From a virus: 30,168 nucleotides of DNA. This document shows positions 1 to 7,277 of this stretch, piece after piece. Every line of letters begins with the position of its first letter. Position 1 is the stretch's first letter. The DNA lies in the IMG/VR virus record IMGVR_UViG_3300045999_007041, positions 1 through 30,168 of that record. One strand, given 5' to 3'. Made by a program: the position numbers and the translations under genes. The notes under the pieces were generated by a model. It made no database searches. It saw only the letters and a program-made list of their open reading frames with translations, and was not told where the DNA came from.

Positions 1-113
1 CGGCTTCAACGAATAGCAATCTACCAGTGAGCGCGATTGCGTTTTTTGACCGATCAGACAATGATCCGGCGTCAACGTCCGGATACGGATCAAACGTGGT
101 CAAGGAGGTCTAA
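1..113 (+). CDS. C-terminal end of a protein cut by the window edge
   Basis: The frame beginning at base 3 is open from the window edge to a TAA at 111-113. The visible tail is about 36 residues and ends in TSGYGSNVVKEV. The stop lies between the strong ribosome site (102-108) and the TTG start of the next gene, which is the tight packing seen throughout this module. Genes just upstream of head-tail connectors in tailed phages are often capsid genes, so a major capsid protein is a reasonable guess from position. The fragment has no motif that proves it. Confidence 0.5.
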   Translation, partial: ASTNSNLPVSAIAFFDRSDNDPASTSGYGSNVVKEV

Positions 114-114
114 C

Positions 115-1305
115 TTGAAACTGAACCTGGGTGGAGGCTTGCAAAAGATTCCGGGTTTCACGACTCTCGACCGTCAGACTGGGCAGGAGGTTTTCCCGCT
201 TCCTGCCTATGCTGACGGCTCCGTTGATGAAGTACGCGCATCACATATCCTCGAGCATTTCGGCCATCGTGAAGCGGTCGACGTTCTCAAAGAGTGGGTG
301 CGCGTCCTCAAACCTGGCGGACGTCTGCGGATTGCCGTTCCGGATCTGCAGAAGATCTTGACTAAAGTGAGTGACCCATCGGCGCCGGTTGAGGGTTGGC
401 TGATGGGTGGCCAGACAGATGACAGCGATTACCACAAGAGCGTCTATACCGATGCCAAGCTGCGCGACATGTTGCGATACGTCGGCTTGACGGATGTGAC
501 AACGTGGGAATCAGAGATTCAGGATTGCGCATCACTGCCGATCAGCTTGAATCTGCAAGGCGTGAAGCCTGCGAATATGCAGCAGCTCGATGGGCGAATT
601 GAAGTCAAAGCGCGTGTGGCGGCAGTGATGAGCGTTCCTCGGCTGGGTTGGAATGATCACTGGGGTTGCGCTTGGCAGGCTCTCAGATCACACGAGTTCA
701 ACATCCCGCTCTATAAGTTCGGCGGCGCGTTCTGGGAACAAGGCATTCAGCGATCGCTCAACGTGCTGATCGAGCAGAACATCGAATGGGCCATTGCTCT
801 TGACTATGACACGCTCTTCACCGGTGACGACGTGCGCGAACTGCTGACCTTGGCGGCGCAGTATCCCGATGCGGACGCTATCGTCCCAGTCCAGGTGCGG
901 CGCAACAATGAGCAGTTCTTGTTCACAATGAAAGACGCCTTCGGGCAGTTGAAGCGATCGGCCACGCTTGACGAGTTTGAGCCGGATCTGACGCCCATTG
1001 AAACGGGCCATTTTGGAATGACGCTGATCAAGCTCAAGGCATTGCAGGAGATCCCCAAACCCTGGCTCTGGTCGCAACCTGGGCCATCGGGTGACTGGGA
1101 TGATGCCAAGGTCGACGCAGACATCTACTTCTGGCAGAAGTGGAGAGAACACAACAAGACGATCTACCAGGCCAATCATATCAAGCTGGGCCACCTGCAG
1201 GTCGTCTCAACCTGGCCGACAAATGACTGGCAGATCAAGCATCAGTACTTGAATGACTGGGCGGAAAACGGCAAGCCAAAGGAGTGTCGCATCGATGAAG
1301 ATTAA
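115..1305 (+). CDS. Two-domain SAM methyltransferase / glycosyltransferase-like protein
   Basis: The start is chosen at TTG 115 because a perfect AAGGAGG lies at 102-108, and translation from there opens with MKLNLGGG, the glycine-rich SAM-binding motif I. An in-frame TTG at 37 lacks a ribosome site. Residues 1-150 look like a class I (type 11) methyltransferase: LNLGGG, then SHILEHF and VRVLKPGGRLRIAVPDL. Residues about 175-380 look like a GT-A/GT2-type glycosyltransferase, with LDYDTLF as a DxD-like metal and nucleotide-sugar motif. The protein has 396 residues. It sits among head genes rather than in an accessory block, so modification of a virion component, or of a host glycan, is an inference. 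The substrates are unknown, and the acceptor region of the second domain is not recognised. Confidence 0.72.
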   Translation: MKLNLGGGLQKIPGFTTLDRQTGQEVFPLPAYADGSVDEVRASHILEHFGHREAVDVLKEWVRVLKPGGRLRIAVPDLQKILTKVSDPSAPVEGWLMGGQTDDSDYHKSVYTDAKLRDMLRYVGLTDVTTWESEIQDCASLPISLNLQGVKPANMQQLDGRIEVKARVAAVMSVPRLGWNDHWGCAWQALRSHEFNIPLYKFGGAFWEQGIQRSLNVLIEQNIEWAIALDYDTLFTGDDVRELLTLAAQYPDADAIVPVQVRRNNEQFLFTMKDAFGQLKRSATLDEFEPDLTPIETGHFGMTLIKLKALQEIPKPWLWSQPGPSGDWDDAKVDADIYFWQKWREHNKTIYQANHIKLGHLQVVSTWPTNDWQIKHQYLNDWAENGKPKECRIDED

Positions 1306-1501
1306 GCTCCTGAAACCGTGGGGAATGGCCAATCCTGGCGACGTGATCAACCCACCGCCAGGCGTGGCCCAGCTCCTTATCGAGCGCGGCATTGCCGAGT
1401 TGTATGAAGGTGAGGAGCAGGGCTTTGCTGGCAAGTGGAACAAGCGCATTGCTTATCCGGCGACACCGGCAGTGACAAGGGGGCAACGTGGCCGCAAGTG
1501 A
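1295..1501 (+). CDS. Small head-module protein
   Basis: A 68-residue protein starting MKIKLLKPWGMANPGDVI. ATG 1295 is preceded by AAAGGAG (1278-1284), and the gene overlaps the upstream one by 11 bases. The pattern of a short strand, PGDVI, then LIERGIAEL resembles small proteins often found between capsid and connector genes in siphophages. These are presumed to be structural or head-completion proteins. The C-terminus is basic (RGQRGRK). I infer the role from the family-like pattern and position only. Confidence 0.75.
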   Translation: MKIKLLKPWGMANPGDVINPPPGVAQLLIERGIAELYEGEEQGFAGKWNKRIAYPATPAVTRGQRGRK

Positions 1502-2159
1502 TTATGTGACGATGGATCAGGTCAGGGCGTATGTGTACCAGTCGCAGGACTCAGACGAGGATCTGCTGATCCGGATTGTTACTCGTGCGGCGCGGATCTT
1601 TGATGCGGCGTGTAGCCTGCCGGATGGGTACTTTGCCCAAGGGTCGAGCGGACAGACGGCCAGCATTCGCTACTACTGGGGCAATGGTACGGATTACCTG
1701 AAGATTGATCCGTATCTGTCGACCCCGACGCCTATCGTCACGATGCCGACAGGGTTTGCGGTGCTGAACTGGGTAGAGGTCAATCCATACAAGAACAGCC
1801 AGCAGAACACACCGGGTGAGTTCTTCTTGTCGCGCCGATACGGTGACGACTACTCGAGCTTTGCGGCTCTCAACGAGCGGCGCGATTACTTCTTCGCGGA
1901 GTTCAGCAGCCAGGTGGATTACGTGGGCTGGCCTGCTGGCATCCGCGTTGGCGTGACGGCCAAGTGGGGATGGGATCGCACACCAGAAGAAGTGCAAGAG
2001 GCCGTCCTCGAGACGGTGGCCAATATCTGGCGCAGCAAAGACCAAGGGTTCGCGCGTGCGGTCGCCATTGATGGAATCGCGATCATCAACCAGCCGCTAC
2101 CACCACGAGCGCAGATGATCGCGGATGGCTACAAAGCTGGGAGGGCAATGTTCGCATGA
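1488..2159 (+). CDS. Head-tail connector (gp6-like) protein
   Basis: A 223-residue protein whose N-terminus (VTMDQVRAYVYQ, then DLLIRIVTRAARIFDAA) and C-terminal helix (PEEVQEAVLETVANIWRSKD) fit the gp6-like connector family. That family forms the ring between portal and tail. The start is GTG 1488, with AAGGGGG at 1477-1483 in front. An internal ATG at 1512 has no ribosome site. The gene overlaps its upstream neighbour by 14 bases and shares a 4-base ATGA overlap with the next. At 223 residues it is longer than the usual HK97 gp6 (about 110); the extra central part (residues 60-150) is rich in aromatic residues. Confidence 0.65.
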   Translation: MAASDYVTMDQVRAYVYQSQDSDEDLLIRIVTRAARIFDAACSLPDGYFAQGSSGQTASIRYYWGNGTDYLKIDPYLSTPTPIVTMPTGFAVLNWVEVNPYKNSQQNTPGEFFLSRRYGDDYSSFAALNERRDYFFAEFSSQVDYVGWPAGIRVGVTAKWGWDRTPEEVQEAVLETVANIWRSKDQGFARAVAIDGIAIINQPLPPRAQMIADGYKAGRAMFA

Positions 2160-2674
2160 ATTTTGCCGTAACCATCGATGGCGTGGAGCAGTCACGACGG
2201 GCGTTTCAGACGCTCAACGAAACCGTGCGTGATTTCCGCGAAGCGTGGCCAGAGATTCACATGTACTTTCTCCGGGCGACCCTCGAGGAGTTCGACGCGC
2301 AAGGGGCCAGAGGCGCAGCAGCGTGGCAACCGCTATCAGAGAGATATGGCCAATGGAAGGCGAAACGATATCCCGGCAAGCCGATCCTTGTTCGAACTGA
2401 GCGGCTCCGGCGGTCCTTCTCGCTGGCTGGTCAAAAGGGCGGTGATCAGATTTATGATGCTTTGCCAGAATCGCTCACCATTGGATCGGCCGTGCCTTAT
2501 GCGAGGTTTCACCAGCGGGGCACCTCGAGAATGGCAGCACGGCCAATTCTGCAGCCTACGCAACGCGACATAGACCGCATTGTCTCGAGGTTGTTTCGTT
2601 TTGCGGAGCGTGGGGCCAGAGATGCAGGCTTCCAGACGCAATCACGCGCACGTCTTACACCGGGGGCTGAGTAA
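2156..2674 (+). CDS. Tail completion / virion morphogenesis protein (Mu gpG, P2 gpS type)
   Basis: 172 residues. The series AAWQPLSERYGQWK, then a leucine-rich RTERLRRSFS, then VPYARFHQRGTS and RPILQPT matches the phage virion morphogenesis/tail completion family. In that family a conserved W..L...Y, a LxxT.xLxxS and a YA..HQ.G pattern recur. The protein likely caps or joins the tail to the connector. The ATG overlaps the stop of the connector gene (ATGA), consistent with coupled translation. Position between connector and tail terminator fits. Confidence 0.7.
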   Translation: MNFAVTIDGVEQSRRAFQTLNETVRDFREAWPEIHMYFLRATLEEFDAQGARGAAAWQPLSERYGQWKAKRYPGKPILVRTERLRRSFSLAGQKGGDQIYDALPESLTIGSAVPYARFHQRGTSRMAARPILQPTQRDIDRIVSRLFRFAERGARDAGFQTQSRARLTPGAE

Positions 2675-3171
2675 TGGCATACACAACGACAAGATATCAA
2701 GCAGAGTTCGGCCTTCGCATACTGGACAACATCCAGGCATTCATCGAAGCGTCGACAGCCACAGCTATTGCGGAAATTGACGCAACACTGCGCGATTTTA
2801 CGGACTTCCGGACGCCGACGCCCATCGTCTTGAACTTCCCCGCTCTGTTTGTCTCGACGTCAAACGAGCAGCTGGAGCAGTCGGACGATGACTCGCATAT
2901 CCGGGGCCGGATCGAGTTTTACATCGATATCGCGGTTGATGGAGTCGACGCCTACACGCTTCAGCGAACGATCTTGAAATATACGCTTGCAGTTGACCGA
3001 GTACTTCGCACGATGACCGTTGCTGATTTGCTGGGCGGTGTCACCACCTCGACGGTGACAGAGCCAGTGTGGGAGGTGACGGAGCATCAGTTTGGGATAC
3101 TTCGGCAAAACGACACAATTTACCGTCTGGATTCTCGCATAATTCTGGCGGTGCAAATGTTGGAGAGATAA
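2674..3171 (+). CDS. Probable tail terminator / minor tail protein
   Basis: 165 residues starting MAYTTTRYQAEFGLRILDNIQ. The start codon directly follows the previous TGA with a one-base overlap. The alternation of a long N-terminal helix with beta strands (RGRIEFYIDIAVDG, DTIYRLDSRIILAVQML) is the layout expected of tail terminator proteins. These close the tube end, and this is the usual place for one. There is no decisive motif, so the call rests on size, fold impression and synteny. Confidence 0.5.
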   Translation: MAYTTTRYQAEFGLRILDNIQAFIEASTATAIAEIDATLRDFTDFRTPTPIVLNFPALFVSTSNEQLEQSDDDSHIRGRIEFYIDIAVDGVDAYTLQRTILKYTLAVDRVLRTMTVADLLGGVTTSTVTEPVWEVTEHQFGILRQNDTIYRLDSRIILAVQMLER

Positions 3172-3173
3172 CA

Positions 3174-3380
3174 ATGACAGCACGTGAAAAAGCTATGACG
3201 ATGACTCTTCCTCCGTTGCCGTGGACTCACGAGGCACTTGGTGAAGAGATGTATTGCACGATCGCGCGTGAGCTTGGCTACTTTGACCCGCGCAAAGAGA
3301 AGAAAGATTATCGACCCTCTCTTGATCCGACGCCGTTCAAGGATCTGATCAAGGCAACCTCAACGAAGAAGGAGAAATAA
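3174..3380 (+). CDS. Small hypothetical protein in tail operon
   Basis: 68 residues, start ATG 3174, two bases after the previous stop, with GGAGAG at 3162-3167 as ribosome site. It contains LPPLPWTHEALGEEMYCTIARELGYF and a lysine-rich end (ATSTKKEK). It is hydrophilic with no membrane segment. I do not recognise it. Its place between tail terminator and tail tube genes and its good ribosome site argue for a real gene, perhaps a small tail assembly factor. Confidence 0.65.
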   Translation: MTAREKAMTMTLPPLPWTHEALGEEMYCTIARELGYFDPRKEKKDYRPSLDPTPFKDLIKATSTKKEK

Positions 3381-3382
3381 CC

Positions 3383-4000
3383 ATGGCCGGAACCGCAAAG
3401 AATTACGATGCAAATGAAATAATTCTCGGGCCTGCTGACGTGTGGCTTAATGTCGCGGTTCCGTCAGCGAGTGCGCGAATGACCCTTCACACTGACGGCA
3501 CCCCGGACGACGTGGCCAATCCCAACGCCATCCATCTTGGTATGACCGTCGGCGGCACGACCTTCGAATATGTCCCGGAGATTCAGGACTTTTCATCTGA
3601 TGAGCTGACCGCCCCCCACCTGTCTCGCATCATCACCGAAAGGGCCACGCTCAAAGGCGAGTTCCTGCAGGTGTTTAACTGGAGCTTGCTCGAGAAGATG
3701 ACGGTGGGTGGCACGAAAAACGTCAACACCAACACGTCGACTGGATACGAAGAGTTGACCATTGGTGGACTCTCGACCATCAGCACGTTCAGCGTGGCCC
3801 TGATTGGTCAGGACATCAGCGGCAGCAGCCAGTGGTGGGTGGTTCAGCTCTATAAGACTTTCAACCGAGCTGGTTTCAACTTTACGGTCACTCGTAAGGA
3901 TCAGAGCCGCGCACCATTTGAGTTCAACGGCCTGGCCATCACCACGCGTGCGACTGGCGACCAGATCGCAAACTTCTGGCATCAGGGCGCCGCGAACTAA
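3383..4000 (+). CDS. Major tail (tube) protein
   Basis: 205 residues beginning MAGTAKNYDANEIILGPADVW. An opening of this type (a short tag, then a G.A.VW/Y strand) followed by an all-beta protein is typical of siphovirus tube subunits. Further support comes from HLGMTVGGTTFEYVPEIQDF, ATLKGEF and a late strand FEFNGLAITTR. The protein polymerises into hexamer rings whose stack length is set by the tape measure. The gene starts two bases after the previous stop, with AAGGAG in front. Position before the chaperone pair and the tape measure strongly supports the call. Confidence 0.78.
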   Translation: MAGTAKNYDANEIILGPADVWLNVAVPSASARMTLHTDGTPDDVANPNAIHLGMTVGGTTFEYVPEIQDFSSDELTAPHLSRIITERATLKGEFLQVFNWSLLEKMTVGGTKNVNTNTSTGYEELTIGGLSTISTFSVALIGQDISGSSQWWVVQLYKTFNRAGFNFTVTRKDQSRAPFEFNGLAITTRATGDQIANFWHQGAAN

Positions 4001-4019
4001 CCATCATTGAGAGGCTACA

Positions 4020-4535
4020 ATGAAGGCGAGTGAGTATAGACAGAAACGCCAGACAGTAGAGTTGACCGGACAGATCACTCTACCGTCTGGCGCAGTTTTT
4101 ACAATGAGGCGTCCACCGCTTGATCTGTGGATGGCGGCTGGCCGTATCCCGCAATCATTTCTTCGAGCGATGCTCGAGGCGCAGCAGGGCGGCAGTAATG
4201 CCAACGTGCAATTCTCGCCAGAGGAGACGATCGAGGGGCTGAACTTTCTGGCCGAGGCGGTGGTCTATTCCTGCGTGGAGCCACGGGTGGCAATCAAATC
4301 TGATGACCCCGATGTGCTGCTACTGTCAGAGCTTGAAGCGGAGGACTTTCGCTTCCTGACCGGATGGGTACAAGCGGGATCTCCTGGCGTCCCGGTGAAG
4401 ACTGAGACAGGGGAGGTGCAGCCCGAGAAGCTGCGCCGGTTTCGTCAAAAGCGACCAGGGGGAGGCTTTGTTGGCGATAGCGATGACGGCCAGCAAGTTC
4501 GGGACGAGGCCGAGCAGGTTGCTGCAATTGGCTGA
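4020..4535 (+). CDS. Tail assembly chaperone (gpG-like)
   Basis: 171 residues, mostly helical, with an N-terminal strand pair (VELTGQITLPSGAVFTMRRPP) as seen in many tail assembly chaperones. It lies between the tube gene and the tape measure gene, the canonical position. Bases 4458-4465 (GGGGGAGG), about 25 codons before its end, lie where a second frame (open from 4399 to 4662) overlaps. A ribosome slip there would add the product of that frame, as in lambda G-T. The predicted role is to bind the tape measure protein during tail assembly. The ribosome site is GAGAGG, nine bases before the ATG. Confidence 0.7.
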   Translation: MKASEYRQKRQTVELTGQITLPSGAVFTMRRPPLDLWMAAGRIPQSFLRAMLEAQQGGSNANVQFSPEETIEGLNFLAEAVVYSCVEPRVAIKSDDPDVLLLSELEAEDFRFLTGWVQAGSPGVPVKTETGEVQPEKLRRFRQKRPGGGFVGDSDDGQQVRDEAEQVAAIG

Positions 4536-4662
4536 TGCGGGAGTGGCATTCGACTTTGACAATGCCGCGGCGGTCAAGCTGCAGCAGTGGGAAGATGAGC
4601 GGATGGCCGCAATGTGGGGTAACGGTGGTGAGAGGCAGGTAATACTCGATGGCCCTCGATAG
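4468..4662 (+). CDS. Tail assembly chaperone frame extension (gpT-like), by frameshift or internal start
   Basis: This frame is open from 4399 to its TGA at 4660-4662. It overlaps the end of the chaperone gene and the first 14 bases of the tape measure gene. It encodes a helical 64-residue segment (SRLLQLADAGVAFDF, KLQQWEDERMAAMW). It lies in the +1 (equivalently -2) frame relative to the chaperone. The run GGGGG at 4458-4462 lets a Gly tRNA re-pair with GGG after a one-base forward slip. The same GGGGGAGG is also a good ribosome site for TTG 4468 or 4471, so an independent start is equally possible. By synteny this is the T part of a G/GT pair. Confidence 0.6.
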   Translation: MLAIAMTASKFGTRPSRLLQLADAGVAFDFDNAAAVKLQQWEDERMAAMWGNGGERQVILDGPR

Positions 4663-6856
4663 AGACCAGGTTGGACTGCTATTCAAGATCGACGTCAACT
4701 CGATGGATGCTCGGCAGCAGCTCGAGCTGTTTCAAGGCGTCGTTCAGGGAATGGCAGCGGAGACATCGGCGCAACTGTCACGAGTGGGTGACCGCATCCG
4801 CGCGACTGGTCAGCAGCTCAACAACACCTTTGGCGATGCAGCGCGGGGCCAGCTTGCCGGATTTGTGGGTCAATTCGGGTTAGTGGGTGACGCTGCGGCG
4901 GGAATGATCCCCAGCTTGACGGGCAGCGCGGCAGGTATGGCCGCGATTGCTGGTGGAGCAGTAGCGGCAGGTGCGGCGATGGCCGCAGCTGCAATGTCGA
5001 CGGCCAACTATGCCGGGGCGTTGAATGATCTTGCCGACGTTTCCAACCTTGAGATCGACACACTTCAGGGGCTTAATGCCGGAGCCGCGTTGGTGGGCCA
5101 GTCGTTTGAATCACTCACGTCAACCACAGTTGTATTTCAGAAGCAGATCGAAGCCGCCAAGAATGGCAACGAAGAGCTTGCTGCTAAATTTCGTGGACTT
5201 GGAATTGATCTGAGTGGATCGGTGGATGAGGCATTCCGGCAAAGCATCGAGCGTTTAGCTAGTCTGCAAGATGGCTCACAGAAGACAGCGTTGGCGACTG
5301 AGCTATTCGGCAAGCAAGGCATCCAGCTTCTTAAAATCATGAAAGAAATGGATGGAAGCTATGCAAATCTTATTCAGAAAGCAGATGATTTTGGCGTCAA
5401 ACTGTCTACAGAAGAAATTCAAGCAGCAGATAACTTTGGCAAGCAATTAGACATTTTAAGCATAAAGGCGCAGGGCTTTGCGTATTCCATTGGCACAACT
5501 GTCATTGAAGCTTTAGATTTTTTAAAGACCAAGTTGGTCTTGATGGGAGTGTTGGAAAGTGAAACCGAAAAAGCGCAAGCTGCTGCAATTGCACGCTTAG
5601 AAGGTGTGGATCGTGGGGGAGGGTTTCAACCTGAAGTAGACTATGCCAAGCGGTTACAAGAAGAATTAAAAAGGCTTCAAGACAAACAAAATCAAATGCG
5701 AGGCACGACCAAAACGCAACCGTTGGTTAATCTGCCTTCTGGCGATGCCGTCGCGCGCATTTATGATCAGTATCTGGCCAACATCAGAGCGCAGGAGCAG
5801 CGCGTTGAGGCCGAGCGTGAGCAGTTGCGAATCGCGGCACTGGCCGATGAAGAGTCGCGCATCATCGACGCCCAGCGACGAATCGAAGAAAACATCCTGC
5901 GAGTACGCTTGCAGATCGCCCAGGGCACAGAAGGCGCGTTGGCTGAGCGTCTACTGAATATCAAGTTGGGCAACCTCGAGATGGAAGCCACGGCGACCAA
6001 TCGCAAGTTGCTTGATCTGCAGTCTCAGCGTGTAGCACAAGAAGAAGCCTATGAGATGGATCGAGTTGCGCGAGTGCAGGCCGCTGAGGAGCGCATCCGG
6101 GCCGAGGCGCAAGCCACGCATGATCAGCAGGTGCGGCTCAACCAGGCATTGCAAGCGATGTTTGCCGAGGGGCAGCGGCAGCGGATGGAATCGCTCGCGG
6201 CTGATCCGTCGTCACGGCTGTCACTATTGGGACCAGAAGCGCAAAAAGCAGCAGATCAAGGCAAAGGCATGCTTGACCAACTGGGCGCAAGTGCAAACAG
6301 CGCGTTGAATGAGGTCAGCAAGTCGATGGGCAACTTCAAGACTATGATGATGGACGTCTTCGGCGGCATCGCAAATGGTCTGCAGAATATGCTCCAAGGT
6401 TTTATCCTGACTGGCAAGTTGAGCGGCGCGGCATTCAAGCAAATGGCAGCGCAGATTATCAGCGCACTGGTGGCACAAGCAGCCGTGAAGGCTTTGTTCA
6501 ACGTCGCGGAAGGATTCGCCGCGCTTGCTCTGGGTATGCCAACCACAGCGGCCAAGCACTTCACGGCGGCCAAATTCTATGGCGTAGTGGCTGGAGTTGC
6601 GGCTGCGGCCTCGGTGGGCCTCGCGGCGATCGGTGGCGGCGGTGGCGGCCAGAATGGCACGATGTTCCTTGGCCAGGATCGCCAAGCAGGGTCGGCCGTG
6701 GTCGAGCAGGGAGGACGGCGCAGCAGTGAGCCGCAGGTGATCATCATCCGGGCCGAGACTGAGCCAGGGGTGATGGTCAGCAAATTTGTTCAGGACTATC
6801 GATCAAATGGTGAAGCGCGTTCCGTGCTTCGAAAAGATCTTCTAGGAGAATTTTGA
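4649..6856 (+). CDS. Tail tape measure protein
   Basis: 735 residues. An Ala/Gly-rich hydrophobic stretch lies near residues 80-125, with charged heptad-like helices around 330-510 (EEQLRIAALADEESR region). A second hydrophobic Ala-rich segment (about 590-680) follows, then a Gly run and a short beta tail (QVIIIRAE). This layout, the size and the position right after the chaperone pair identify a tape measure protein. It sets tail length and is ejected during infection; at about 1.5 A per residue it would correspond to a tail near 110 nm. Codons 230-360 (about 5330-5720) are much more AT-rich than the rest and use TTA leucine, suggesting a swapped segment. Confidence 0.85.
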   Translation: MALDRDQVGLLFKIDVNSMDARQQLELFQGVVQGMAAETSAQLSRVGDRIRATGQQLNNTFGDAARGQLAGFVGQFGLVGDAAAGMIPSLTGSAAGMAAIAGGAVAAGAAMAAAAMSTANYAGALNDLADVSNLEIDTLQGLNAGAALVGQSFESLTSTTVVFQKQIEAAKNGNEELAAKFRGLGIDLSGSVDEAFRQSIERLASLQDGSQKTALATELFGKQGIQLLKIMKEMDGSYANLIQKADDFGVKLSTEEIQAADNFGKQLDILSIKAQGFAYSIGTTVIEALDFLKTKLVLMGVLESETEKAQAAAIARLEGVDRGGGFQPEVDYAKRLQEELKRLQDKQNQMRGTTKTQPLVNLPSGDAVARIYDQYLANIRAQEQRVEAEREQLRIAALADEESRIIDAQRRIEENILRVRLQIAQGTEGALAERLLNIKLGNLEMEATATNRKLLDLQSQRVAQEEAYEMDRVARVQAAEERIRAEAQATHDQQVRLNQALQAMFAEGQRQRMESLAADPSSRLSLLGPEAQKAADQGKGMLDQLGASANSALNEVSKSMGNFKTMMMDVFGGIANGLQNMLQGFILTGKLSGAAFKQMAAQIISALVAQAAVKALFNVAEGFAALALGMPTTAAKHFTAAKFYGVVAGVAAAASVGLAAIGGGGGGQNGTMFLGQDRQAGSAVVEQGGRRSSEPQVIIIRAETEPGVMVSKFVQDYRSNGEARSVLRKDLLGEF

Positions 6857-6857
6857 T

Positions 6858-7277
6858 ATGGCATCAGAGATGTACGCATTAGCCAAGCAAAGCCTACTTA
6901 GCCAGTTGCCGTCAATTGATTTTGACACCGACACGATCAAGATTGCGCTGGTGGGTGCTGGATACAGTCGCAACACGGCGACCAATGGCGATCAGTATTA
7001 CGTAGCTCTGGGAACTAATGTAGTGGGCACTCCACAGACGCTAACAAGCAAAACGGTGACTGGCGGCACGTTTGACGCGGCTGATGTCACATTTACCGCC
7101 GTGACTGGAGCGCAGGTGACACAGCTGGTTATCTACAAGGACACTCAAACGGCCAGCAACTCGCCGTTGATCGCGGTGATTGACTCAGCGTCGACTGGGT
7201 TGCCCATCACGCCAAACGGCGGTGACATTACGGTGAGCTTCGATAACGGCACCAACAGAATTTTCCGGCTGGTTTAA
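6858..7277 (+). CDS. Beta-rich tail-associated structural protein
   Basis: 139 residues, starting two bases after the tape measure stop, with AGGAGA upstream. After a short helix (MYALAKQSLLSQLPS) it has a run of strands: IKIALVGAGYS, TFDAADVTFTAVTGAQVTQLVIYKD and GGDITVSFDNGTNRIFRLV. Small proteins of this shape recur after tape measure genes and are thought to belong to the distal tail or baseplate. I do not recognise a named family. The stop overlaps the next start by one base. Confidence 0.65.
   Translation: MASEMYALAKQSLLSQLPSIDFDTDTIKIALVGAGYSRNTATNGDQYYVALGTNVVGTPQTLTSKTVTGGTFDAADVTFTAVTGAQVTQLVIYKDTQTASNSPLIAVIDSASTGLPITPNGGDITVSFDNGTNRIFRLV

Noticed and set aside
751-758. Cyanobacterial HIP1 (GCGATCGC) as a host clue
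   Set aside because: I noticed only this copy and no sign of enrichment, whereas cyanobacterial genomes carry HIP1 at high density. It gives no support for such a host.
688-1194. 168-codon minus-strand frame opposite the methyltransferase/glycosyltransferase gene
   Set aside because: It mirrors a convincing gene with domain motifs and strong ribosome site; no independent support.
6224-6685. Long minus-strand frame of 153 codons opposite the tape measure gene
   Set aside because: No ribosome site, His/Arg/Ser-biased composition and complete overlap with a well-supported gene; a shadow frame.
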